Below, one piece after another: positions 8,700 through 16,455 of a stretch of DNA of 41,519 nt; the first letter of the stretch is position 1; each line of letters begins with the position of its first letter. The notes beneath the pieces were generated by a model. It did not search any database and was not told where the DNA came from. It saw nothing but the letters and a program-made list of their open reading frames with translations. The stretch comes from Methanobacteriota archaeon (GTDB lineage Archaea > Thermoplasmatota > Poseidoniia > Poseidoniales > Poseidoniaceae): positions 1 through 41,519 of the forward strand of contig PBMS01000030.1 of NCBI GenBank assembly GCA_002722695.1, read 5' to 3'. A program made the position numbers and the translations under genes.

Positions 8700-11130
8700 A
8701 ATCCAGAAGGCTTGGTTGAAGTCCATCGCTTTGCAACCGTTCGGACGTCCATCCGAACGGAGCCAGAAGCGCCCATATTGCACGCTCTGCTAGTTCCGAG
8801 TAGTGTTCCAAGCAACCAAACCCTGAGGAAAAAGCACCACTGAGTTCCTCTGCGAGACGAACACGCTCCAATGGGTCGTCGGCTGAGCGATTCAACACCG
8901 TGTAGCGGACCTTTCCGCCGGGAGGAACCTCATGACCCTGCGCATGCGCACGCAAGAGTGCAGCGTAGGTCAGATTCTTCACGCGATGGTCCGCTAAACT
9001 GCGAGTTGTTCGTCGCGAGACCACCAACTCTCTCAGAGGAATTTCACCACGCTGCAAGCGTTGGAGTTCACGTCGGTAATGCGCAAGAACCGAGCGCTGC
9101 GTTGCAAGGGAAGGAATTCCAGCCTCTCGCTCACCTTCAGCAAGCAATTGCAGACCTCGCTGTTGCAAGCGCTGAATCCACTGCGGGGTTGAATGTTGTC
9201 GCAGTTCGATGCCTCGAACTTTGTAGGTCGTACCGTCGTACGCCCAGTACTTTGTGAGCGAGCCCGAACCGTGCATCCGACTTGGGAGAAATGCGATGAA
9301 TTCGTAGTGCGCCTCGTACTCGAGTGGAATGCCAACCTCTTCGGAAATACGACGGGCAAACGCCTCTGCGTCTGCACGCTGTTGCTCAACATTCCGCCCC
9401 CGAAGGTCGGAAAGCCACACGCAATCAACGATCGCATGCAGCACGTCCCATCCATCGTCCTGAGCGGCCTCAATCGTTTGCAGAAGTAGATCTCGGGACC
9501 AAGCACAAATGGCCTCATGAGCTTCGATTCGTCCAAACCGAGCGTTTCGATAACCCGTGTAGCCAAAGCAGGTCACCAGCAACCATTTCAGAGCGTTTTG
9601 CCGTAAATCGTAAGCGTCACCTTTGCGTTGACGGCGGCGTTTGAGTTCGCGACGACGTTCGATGATGGGTGCAACGACTCGTCCAAGAAACCCATGGGTT
9701 CGTCCGCAGGTGTGCATGTTGAGTCCGGGGACCGCCAAGGCTTTTTCATTGGAAAGAGGAAACAGTCCGTGGCCAAAGCGCGACCGCACGGCCCGGTTTC
9801 GAAATTCCTGAGAAGCCGCATCCGGATGCAGGGGGACGACCCCCGCCGATGCCTTGGAAGCAGGTGGTTGACAGCATGAACAATTCAAGGTCTCTGGGGA
9901 GATGTTTCGAGTGGCGATGATGCTTGGGAACAGGCTTGCAAAGTCAAGTTCAATCACCGAGGCATGAACGCCCGGACGGCTGTCAAGGTACAGCCCCCCG
10001 CGGTCCGCTTGGAGCAGGTCAAGGGCTGATTTCGTGTCCTCTGGACGATTTTTCTTCCACGGCACCAAGACCCCATCGTCCATGGCCACGCGCATCTGGA
10101 TGGCGCTGATGACCGAACCGGGCGAAAGGCGAGAGATGACTTGGGCGGATTGACGAGAGTGCTGAGCCAGTTCAAACAACCCAGCGAGACCACCCTCGTT
10201 CACGATGAAGCTGTTCTTGGTGTCCAGGTGCAAACGACCGTTGAGGAAGAACGAGCCGTGTCGATGACGCGTCTGTCCGTACGAGTGAATCGTGCGCTGG
10301 TGCGTGGATTGCTCAAGGGGTTCGGTGGTCCGTCCCAACGCAAGGTCAAGACCGTGCACCTCACGTTGTTGAACCAGCCATGGAAACCAGCGTTGGTCAC
10401 CACCCGCAGAAAGAAGAACGTCGGGGTCCATGCGCTGAAGAGCGGATTGAAAGGCAGAAAGCATGGCTGGGACCGATGCGTAGGCGGTTCGCTCGAGCAC
10501 GATCGAGTGCGTTGATGACGGAGGCGAAAAACCCGGCTCCTGAACCGTTTCAAGCCGAATGGTTTCCACGACATCACCCAACGATGGTAGGCCTTGCGTT
10601 CTCGAAAATTCAATCTCCAACCTCGCAACATGGAACGGCGGGAACATGTCCGACGCGGAAGGAGCGGTCAAAGGCTCAAGACGACCGGGATCGTCGCTCG
10701 ACCAGCGAACGCGCTGGAACGGAACGCACGCCTGTTCGTTCAGGAAGCGCTGCGCAAGATGGGCGTCCACCGAATAGAGTTTGTATCGGTGGAAATCACC
10801 TCGAGCCTCGATGTGCTCTGCCAGTGCCCGGACGTGTGGATGTCGTCCAACTTCAATTTCCAGAACGTTGACCGGGTGGTCCGCCTCAAGGTCAAGTCGA
10901 GCACGCCGAGAACCAACGACCTTGATTCCAAATCGTTGACGCAGTTCCGGTTGCATCAACCAGTGTTCCAAGCGGTCCAATTCACGAAGCGTTGCGTGAA
11001 CGTGAATCACGGGGTTCCATGGAACCGAACAGGCATGAGGCGTTCCCTGTACGTCAATAATCCATGCAATCATGCCCGTTCTGGACGTGTTCCCGTGAAC
11101 ATCGAGAAGCCACCCCTCAATCATGACCAT
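8638..11130 (-). CDS. PolB2/Dpo2-type B-family DNA polymerase with altered motif C
   Basis: An 830-residue B-family polymerase. Motif A is intact (ELDFASLFPS, about residues 394-403) and motif B is recognisable (RQNALKWLLVTCFGYTGY, about 510-527), but motif C reads HAIVDCVWLS (about 565-574) instead of YGDTD, keeping one Asp and losing the second. The exonuclease region is also worn: Exo I reads LEIEF and Exo II SAGGDQRWF. This is the pattern of the archaeal PolB2 (Dpo2) family, described as inactivated or highly specialised and linked to damage tolerance in Sulfolobus. The segment after motif A carries a cysteine cluster (NCSCCQ, then MHTC). The C-terminus has QPSLLDFIV, a plausible PIP motif. 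ATG 11130 has GAGG six bases upstream and overlaps the preceding gene by 14 bp, so the two are coupled. An upstream start at 11187 is less likely. Confidence 0.9.
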   Translation of the reverse strand: MVMIEGWLLDVHGNTSRTGMIAWIIDVQGTPHACSVPWNPVIHVHATLRELDRLEHWLMQPELRQRFGIKVVGSRRARLDLEADHPVNVLEIEVGRHPHVRALAEHIEARGDFHRYKLYSVDAHLAQRFLNEQACVPFQRVRWSSDDPGRLEPLTAPSASDMFPPFHVARLEIEFSRTQGLPSLGDVVETIRLETVQEPGFSPPSSTHSIVLERTAYASVPAMLSAFQSALQRMDPDVLLSAGGDQRWFPWLVQQREVHGLDLALGRTTEPLEQSTHQRTIHSYGQTRHRHGSFFLNGRLHLDTKNSFIVNEGGLAGLFELAQHSRQSAQVISRLSPGSVISAIQMRVAMDDGVLVPWKKNRPEDTKSALDLLQADRGGLYLDSRPGVHASVIELDFASLFPSIIATRNISPETLNCSCCQPPASKASAGVVPLHPDAASQEFRNRAVRSRFGHGLFPLSNEKALAVPGLNMHTCGRTHGFLGRVVAPIIERRRELKRRRQRKGDAYDLRQNALKWLLVTCFGYTGYRNARFGRIEAHEAICAWSRDLLLQTIEAAQDDGWDVLHAIVDCVWLSDLRGRNVEQQRADAEAFARRISEEVGIPLEYEAHYEFIAFLPSRMHGSGSLTKYWAYDGTTYKVRGIELRQHSTPQWIQRLQQRGLQLLAEGEREAGIPSLATQRSVLAHYRRELQRLQRGEIPLRELVVSRRTTRSLADHRVKNLTYAALLRAHAQGHEVPPGGKVRYTVLNRSADDPLERVRLAEELSGAFSSGFGCLEHYSELAERAIWALLAPFGWTSERLQSDGLQPSLLDFIVPDDAGPKHPPSTRVPEG

Positions 11131-11386
11131 GCCGTTCCTCGAGAGTTTTGATTCGCTCGGACAGCGCGGCAAGTTCCGCCATGACACCGACCAGCATGCT
11201 CAGGACGGCGGGTTGCCACGTGTTCATCGTCGGCAGCATTCCTCCGGCCGTTCGCCGCTGACGAACCTCGTCCAGAAGCGCGTCAAAGGCAGCCCGATCG
11301 TCCGGTGCGAGGGCGCGTCTGTACGGCACCAAGTTCTGCAACTCTGCTTCAACACGCATTCGCCACGACGGTACACTTCGACCCAT
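11117..11386 (-). CDS. Small helical protein coupled to PolB2, family unknown
   Basis: 89 residues, predicted almost wholly helical, starting MGRSVPSWRMRVEAELQN and ending in a charged helix (MAELAALSERIKTLEERHG) with heptad-like spacing. I do not recognise the family. Its stop lies inside the PolB2 reading frame: the PolB2 ATG at 11130 precedes this gene's TGA at 11117, giving a 14-bp overlap that implies translational coupling and probably equal dosage. An upstream start at 11437 would add 17 residues but runs almost up to the serA stop. A role as a PolB2 accessory subunit is inference from position. The gene is 64 bp downstream of serA on the same strand, so read-through from serA is possible. 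Confidence 0.7.
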   Translation of the reverse strand: MGRSVPSWRMRVEAELQNLVPYRRALAPDDRAAFDALLDEVRQRRTAGGMLPTMNTWQPAVLSMLVGVMAELAALSERIKTLEERHGHD

Positions 11387-11450
11387 GGCACTGTGGGGCT
11401 CCAGAAGGAAGGCATGGTTTGGCAAGACCCGACACAAAAAAGTGAAAGTG

Positions 11451-12434
11451 CTAGAGGTGCGCTTCGTTCACGACAAAATTGCATGAGCGCCCCGCCAAGA
11501 CGTCCAAGACGTTGGTGGCGATGTCCATGCCAACACGACCTTGGGCTTCAACGGTGGATGCACCGATGTGCGGTGTCCCGTGAAAGTGTTCCATCTGGAG
11601 AAGTGGGTGCTTGGGGTCAACCGGTTCATCTTCGAAGACGTCCAGAGCAGCGGAGGTCAACACACCCGAAGAGAGGGCGTCCATGACCGCCTCCTCGTCA
11701 ACGATGCCGCCCCGTGCGCAATTGATGATGTGGCTGCCACACCGTGCCCCGTCCTTGCCGATGTGCGGCATGGCGGCCAAGCGTTCAGCGTTCACAAGGT
11801 GGTGCGTTTCCTCCGTCAGGTTGCAGTGAACAGAAATGTGAGTGCAATTGGAAAACAGTGCATCCAGTGTTTTGTGCAATCGAGTGCCTTGGGCTTTGGC
11901 AATTTTCGGAGGAAGGTAGGGGTCGTATGTGTGAACTTCCATCCCGATGGCCTGGGCGATACGGCCCACCGATTGAGCAATACGCCCGAAGCCGATGAGA
12001 CCGAGGGCCTTGCCGGACAATTCCGACCCCTTCATGGCTTTCTTGGCCCACTGGCCGTTTCGCAACGACCGGTCGGCTCGCGGCAGATGGCGTATGGAAG
12101 CCAGAAGATGACCCAACGTGAGTTCAACCACCGATTGGGTGCTGGCACGAGGTGCGTTGACCACCTGAATGCCTTGGGCCCCCGCAGCTTTGAGGTCGAT
12201 GTTGTCGACGCCCACACCCGCTCGGCCGATCACCTTCAATCGGTCTCCGGACACCTTGAGGACGTCGGCCGTTAATTTGGTGGCGCTGCGAACGATGATG
12301 GCGTCGAAACTTGAGAGAGCACCCGCCAGAAGGTCCGCCTTTCCAATGTGGCCCAAGACCACTTGATGCCCGGCCTTCTCCAACCGCAGGACGGCCTTTT
12401 CGTCCATGCCATCGGTCACCGCTATTTTGGCCAT
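11451..12434 (-). CDS. serA: D-3-phosphoglycerate dehydrogenase, short form without ACT domain
   Basis: 327-residue D-isomer-specific 2-hydroxyacid dehydrogenase. The NAD-binding Rossmann motif is GLIGFGRIAQSVGR (about residues 145-158). The catalytic triad is visible as Arg in NCARGGIVDEEA, Glu in DVFEDEPVD and His in TPHIGAST. RAGVGVDNID and the overall order match SerA, which oxidises 3-phosphoglycerate to 3-phosphohydroxypyruvate in serine synthesis. The C-terminal ACT or ASB regulatory domains of longer SerA proteins are missing, so serine feedback through ACT is not expected. Other 2-hydroxyacid dehydrogenases share this core, so the substrate is probable rather than proven. It lies upstream of the small gene and PolB2 on the same strand. 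Confidence 0.85.
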   Translation of the reverse strand: MAKIAVTDGMDEKAVLRLEKAGHQVVLGHIGKADLLAGALSSFDAIIVRSATKLTADVLKVSGDRLKVIGRAGVGVDNIDLKAAGAQGIQVVNAPRASTQSVVELTLGHLLASIRHLPRADRSLRNGQWAKKAMKGSELSGKALGLIGFGRIAQSVGRIAQAIGMEVHTYDPYLPPKIAKAQGTRLHKTLDALFSNCTHISVHCNLTEETHHLVNAERLAAMPHIGKDGARCGSHIINCARGGIVDEEAVMDALSSGVLTSAALDVFEDEPVDPKHPLLQMEHFHGTPHIGASTVEAQGRVGMDIATNVLDVLAGRSCNFVVNEAHL

Positions 12435-12534
12435 GCCACGATGAATGGCCGGAAGCGTTAGAACATTGGGATTGAGCCTCAGAGGACCGTTCTTTTGAAC
12501 AACCCCTTAGGCGTCCCGTGGATGAGGTTGAGAC

Positions 12535-13689
12535 ATGGAAGCCGAGGTGCAGGAACTGCTGTGGGGTGCTGGCATCCTCGCTCTGCCCGTTCTGCTTGCG
12601 CTGCCGATGCGCCTGGCCTGGCAGTTTTGGGTCGGTGTGGGCCACGAAGTTTCCGAGTACCGCACCGTTGTGCGTCAAATCGTGGATTCGGGGCATCAAG
12701 TTTCATCGTTCTCCCAAACCCTTGACGACATCGCCCGCAATCTTCGCATCCCTCCCGCCAAACAGCGGTTGATCGAAGCAGAATTGCTGCATCCGCTCAC
12801 CTTGTCTCACTTTTTGCTTCTCCCCGCCCTCCTGATTCTACCGCTTTCAGCCATCATGGCCCTTCCGTTGATTCTCATCGGTTTTCCGTTCATGCTGTTC
12901 ATGGAATATCTGCTCATTCGGCGTCGGCTCCTGATTTGGGCCCTCAAAAGCATCGAGCGGCTGATGCACTGGCAAGTCATCCACATTCCAAAGCCGCATC
13001 GGGGAACCAGAGAAAAGCATCGTTCGCTTACGGAGTTTTCCCAGCACATTGAGCACTTCAATTACGTCCCTCAAGCGGCTTTTCTTGGGTTGTTCGCTTG
13101 GCTCATCGTCCACTGGGTGCTCGATTTGGATTCGTGGACGGTCGAACTCATCGTGTCGTCCATTCTGTACATGATTTTGCTCTCGATTCTCTCGGTCCTG
13201 AACACGGCGTTTGAGGCCGACCTCGTTTTTGTTGACCCCGCCAAAGGGCGCCTTGTACCGGTCAATCAGTGGCTCGAAGGTGTGCTCAACCCGGTGGTGG
13301 GCATCGGGTTGGTGTTTCTCTTGGGCCGAAACCTGCTTGAGGAAGCCCGGGACGTTGACGGAAACCCCATTTTGTTTGCCACCGTGGTGCTGACCCTGCT
13401 CTACGGGGCGGCCATCGTGGGCATCTCCTATCGATGGGGGTATTCCTCGTGGCGCGGCGAGCGGGTTCGCCAAGACTTCGAAGTGCATGTCATCGACCAT
13501 CTCAGCCCACTTTCGTACGACTTAACTCGAACCAAGGGACGGATTGATTTCAACGTGCGAATGGGTATGGACGAGCGATTGACGGCGTTTGACATCCCCA
13601 ACCCTCACCAGATGAGCTTCGAGGATTTGCAGAACTTGCCGAGCATCCCTCTCGACACCAAGGCGCCGAAGAATCCACTTCGGAAGTAG
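12535..13689 (+). CDS. Polytopic membrane protein, family unknown
   Basis: 384 residues. A first hydrophobic helix (GILALPVLLALPMRLAWQFW) is followed by a soluble helical stretch (residues about 35-85), a strongly hydrophobic hairpin (HFLLLPALLILPLSAIMALP onward), and at least four more TM segments between residues 170 and 300. The last 85 residues are hydrophilic and probably cytoplasmic, ending with proline- and lysine-rich sequence. No family motif is recognised. The ATG at 12535 follows GATGAGGTTG. It is divergent from serA and convergent with the ETHE1-like gene, with two bases between the two stops. No function is assigned. Confidence 0.8.
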   Translation: MEAEVQELLWGAGILALPVLLALPMRLAWQFWVGVGHEVSEYRTVVRQIVDSGHQVSSFSQTLDDIARNLRIPPAKQRLIEAELLHPLTLSHFLLLPALLILPLSAIMALPLILIGFPFMLFMEYLLIRRRLLIWALKSIERLMHWQVIHIPKPHRGTREKHRSLTEFSQHIEHFNYVPQAAFLGLFAWLIVHWVLDLDSWTVELIVSSILYMILLSILSVLNTAFEADLVFVDPAKGRLVPVNQWLEGVLNPVVGIGLVFLLGRNLLEEARDVDGNPILFATVVLTLLYGAAIVGISYRWGYSSWRGERVRQDFEVHVIDHLSPLSYDLTRTKGRIDFNVRMGMDERLTAFDIPNPHQMSFEDLQNLPSIPLDTKAPKNPLRK

Positions 13690-13691
13690 AC

Positions 13692-14456
13692 TCACTCAAG
13701 CCAAGGAATGCGCTCGGGCACTTCCCCGAACAGATTGGCGGGTATGGCGGTTTTTATTTTTGAAACCCCGCCAAGTTGAGCGGCCGTTGCATCTTGCCAT
13801 GCTTTGAACGATTCAAACGAGGTCATGGCGAGCACGGGGTTGTGCTCACGATTCCAATCAAGCGACATCATTTCGGTTCCGGGGGGGTCGTGTCCAGAAC
13901 ACACCACGGTGTGGCCTTCAAAGCGGTTGAGAACCTGCAGCGCATCCCAATGAATGCGCACCCGGCCGCTGGGTAAATCGTCTCGACCGACTCCACCTTC
14001 TCCGTTGAACAAAAAGTCCCCGGTCATCATGTAGCCCGGAACGTGGACGATCATCGAATCGTTGGTGTGACCCGGTGCGGCGTGGAATTGGATGGGGATT
14101 GAGCCCAGCATAATTTTCTCCTCGTCGTCGACGTGCATCGACACGCCCAAACTTGCTGTTTCATGCGACATGACGTATTCGCAACCCAGTCGTTCTCGCA
14201 GCGAAAAGCAGGCGGTGATGTGGTCAGCGTGGGTGTGGGTTGCGATGGCGTACACCAACGTCAGGCCGTCGTTTTCGAGGCGTTCGAGATACGCCTCCAT
14301 GTAATCGTAAACCGGGTCCACCAAAGCGGCCTGTTGGGTGGATGGATCGACGATGAGGTAGGTCATGGCCCAAACGCCTTCGTTGAGTTGTTCAAAGTGC
14401 ATGGTGGAGCCCAAGCGGCGGAGAGATTTGAACATTGGCGGTGGCGTATTCATCAT
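13692..14456 (-). CDS. Metallo-beta-lactamase-fold hydrolase, ETHE1/persulfide dioxygenase-like
   Basis: About 254 residues with a complete MBL metal set: THTHADH (H74, H76, D78, H79), PGHTNDS, TGDFLF and SGHDPPG. GRDDLPSGR and the late SLDWNREHNP segment correspond to positions conserved in ETHE1, which oxidises glutathione persulfide to sulfite with a single iron; glyoxalase II is the other close relative. The TGDFLF / GRxD combination favours ETHE1-like over glyoxalase II. Whether the thiol is glutathione is doubtful in an archaeon. Start options are ATG 14456, 14453, 14435 or 14402; the conserved core begins at MHFEQLNEG (14402). It is divergent from rmuC with about 25 bp between starts. 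Confidence 0.82.
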   Translation of the reverse strand: MMNTPPPMFKSLRRLGSTMHFEQLNEGVWAMTYLIVDPSTQQAALVDPVYDYMEAYLERLENDGLTLVYAIATHTHADHITACFSLRERLGCEYVMSHETASLGVSMHVDDEEKIMLGSIPIQFHAAPGHTNDSMIVHVPGYMMTGDFLFNGEGGVGRDDLPSGRVRIHWDALQVLNRFEGHTVVCSGHDPPGTEMMSLDWNREHNPVLAMTSFESFKAWQDATAAQLGGVSKIKTAIPANLFGEVPERIPWLE

Positions 14457-14481
14457 ATACCGTCGTCGGTGTTGTTCTGAC

Positions 14482-15690
14482 ATGACAGGTCTGCTGGAAT
14501 ACGGTCTCCTCGTGCTGGGCGTCGCCATCGGTTGCGGCGTGGGTTGGTTGATGGCAAAACAATCAATGTCGGGGCGCATCATACGAGCTGAAGAACGATT
14601 GAAAGCCAACGAGGAGACCGCAGAATCCAACGAGCAGCGCATCCGTGCTGAGGTTGAAAACATCGCCATCAAGGTGGGTAAGGAGAACTCTGCCCACTTT
14701 CTTGAACTCGCCCAGGCCAAGCTCGTGGCCCAGCAAAAAGACGCTCAACATGAACTCGAATCGCGGAAGGTCGAGGTTGCAAACCTCATCAAACCGCTTC
14801 AGGAGGAGATGGCCAAGATGCTGGACATCAACACCGAGATGGAAAAGGAACGGGTGGGGGCTTACGAAGGCATCAAACGCCATCTGAAAATGTTGGGAGA
14901 GCAAACCGAATCGCTGTCCAGCCGAACCACGGCGCTCTCAACGGCCTTGACCACATCAAGTCAGGCGAGAGGAAACTGGGGCGAAGTGAAACTTCGTCGT
15001 CTCTTTGAGATGGCCGGCATGAGCGAACACATCGATTTCACCGAACAAGTCACCCTCGAGGACGGTCGACGACCTGATTTTGTGGTCCAACTTCCCGACC
15101 AAGGGGTTCTTCCCATCGATTCGAAAGCATCGGGTGCACACTACCTTGAAGCGGCTGAGTTGGAAGCGGGACCCGAACAAGACGAACTGCTCAAGAAACA
15201 CGCCAAAGCCATGCGACAAACCATCACCGACCTGAGCAAGAAAGGGTACCAAGAAACGATTGAAGGTGAATTTGACCACGTGGTCATGTTTGTGCCCAGC
15301 GAGGCCATGGCCGCCGCTGCTTTTTCCGTGGATCCGGACTTGATGGATTACGCACTGAGTAGGTCGGTTCTCATCGCTACACCGGTGACGATGCTTGGTT
15401 TGCTTCGCACGGTGGCGTTGTATTGGCAGCAGCACACGCTCGCAGAAGGGGCCAGAGAAATTTACGATGGTTCGCGCGAACTCTACAAGCGTGTCAACAC
15501 AACCATGGAACACTTCATCAAAGTCGGTTCCCACCTTTCCAGTGCCGCCAAAGCCTACAACTCCACCATGAGTTCCTACGAATCAAGAGTCGTCCCACAA
15601 GGCCGACGATTGGAGGAACTGAAGGTCACCGAAACCCTGCAAAAGACCCTGCCCGAGCCCAAGGGAATTGAGGAACCAAACCAAGGGTGA
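14482..15690 (+). CDS. rmuC: RmuC family DNA recombination protein
   Basis: 402 residues: an N-terminal TM helix (LLEYGLLVLGVAIGCGVGWL), a long coiled coil (about residues 30-150, rich in Glu, Lys and Ala), then the RmuC domain with GNWGEVKLRRLFEMAGM, RRPDFVVQLPDQ, LPIDSKASG and HVVMFVPSEAMAAAA. The IDSK segment is the PD-(D/E)XK nuclease-like active site of the family. In E. coli RmuC limits recombination-associated inversions; biochemical activity is not well defined. The N-terminal helix suggests membrane tethering. ATG 14482 is chosen because it begins directly at the TM helix; the longer frame overlaps the divergent MBL gene. The family is mainly bacterial, so ancient transfer is likely. 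Confidence 0.93.
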   Translation: MTGLLEYGLLVLGVAIGCGVGWLMAKQSMSGRIIRAEERLKANEETAESNEQRIRAEVENIAIKVGKENSAHFLELAQAKLVAQQKDAQHELESRKVEVANLIKPLQEEMAKMLDINTEMEKERVGAYEGIKRHLKMLGEQTESLSSRTTALSTALTTSSQARGNWGEVKLRRLFEMAGMSEHIDFTEQVTLEDGRRPDFVVQLPDQGVLPIDSKASGAHYLEAAELEAGPEQDELLKKHAKAMRQTITDLSKKGYQETIEGEFDHVVMFVPSEAMAAAAFSVDPDLMDYALSRSVLIATPVTMLGLLRTVALYWQQHTLAEGAREIYDGSRELYKRVNTTMEHFIKVGSHLSSAAKAYNSTMSSYESRVVPQGRRLEELKVTETLQKTLPEPKGIEEPNQG

Positions 15691-15735
15691 GCCCAAAGCG
15701 AGGGTTGATGACCAAGCGATTCGTGGCCAATTCGT

Positions 15736-16455
15736 ATGCATCCTCCGCTCGTTGTGTATCTTGAACACGACGGCAAGGTGTTTCTCGTCAATTCCGCCGG
15801 AGTGGGGCCCCAACAGCCCGTGAAAGGACGAATTCAGACCGATGATGAACTGCGATTTCCTACCCGTTCCGAACTGACATCGATCGGTCTACAGTTTGAG
15901 GAAAAAGGCCGAACGTGCTTGCGCTACGGTGATTCAGAGTACACCGTCATCAAAGGCTACCCCAAGGTGGACTGGCCAAAGGACTGGGCTTGGAAAGACG
16001 CATGCGCATCGGACAACAGCGTGCATCCGGTGGTGCGAGATGCTGTTTACCGTTCCATCCACCGATTGGTGTCAAAAGTCATGGTCTGCAACGATCGAGG
16101 AGAGCTGTTGATGGCCAAAGTGGAGCGAGGCCATTTCAGCGGGTTTTGGACCCTACCAGGTGGATACATGGACCACGACGAACACCCAACCAACGGGGCC
16201 GTCCGGGAGACGCTTGAGGAACTCGGCCTTACAATCGTGCTCGACGACGTCGAACCCGTCATCACCCAGCGCATCTTCAACGACGAAGGGGTGTCGTTTG
16301 TCTCGTTGACCTACCGATCCACGTGGAACGGAAACCTCGCAGAACTCACGCTGCAAACCGAAGAAATCTCAGAGGCAGCGTGGTTCGCGCCCGAGGACGC
16401 ATTCCAGCAAGCCGTGTCGTACTTTGACCGAGAAGCGATCCGGAGTCTATTGTGA
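15736..16455 (+). CDS. Nudix hydrolase with an N-terminal extension
   Basis: 239 residues. A canonical Nudix box GxxxxxExxxxxxxREUxEExGU is present: GGYMDHDE followed by VRETLEELGL (about residues 142-165), with E158, E161 and E162 as the metal-binding glutamates. The first 110 residues form an extra domain of unknown role with no zinc cysteines, so it is not a NudC-type zinc ribbon. The second half, from LVSKVMVCNDRGELLMAK, is a standard Nudix fold that hydrolyses nucleoside diphosphates linked to another moiety; the substrate cannot be predicted. The gene follows rmuC after 45 bp on the same strand and is likely co-transcribed. Its TGA abuts the alaS stop codon. Confidence 0.9.
   Translation: MHPPLVVYLEHDGKVFLVNSAGVGPQQPVKGRIQTDDELRFPTRSELTSIGLQFEEKGRTCLRYGDSEYTVIKGYPKVDWPKDWAWKDACASDNSVHPVVRDAVYRSIHRLVSKVMVCNDRGELLMAKVERGHFSGFWTLPGGYMDHDEHPTNGAVRETLEELGLTIVLDDVEPVITQRIFNDEGVSFVSLTYRSTWNGNLAELTLQTEEISEAAWFAPEDAFQQAVSYFDREAIRSLL

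Noticed and set aside
9417-9432. PolB2 motif C loss as a sequencing error
   Set aside because: The frame is intact on both sides and other exonuclease motifs are altered as well, as in the PolB2 family, so a real substitution is more likely.
14457-14720. N-terminal extension of the MBL hydrolase frame
   Set aside because: It would overlap the RmuC TM helix region on the other strand and has no family similarity; the core begins at 14402-14456.
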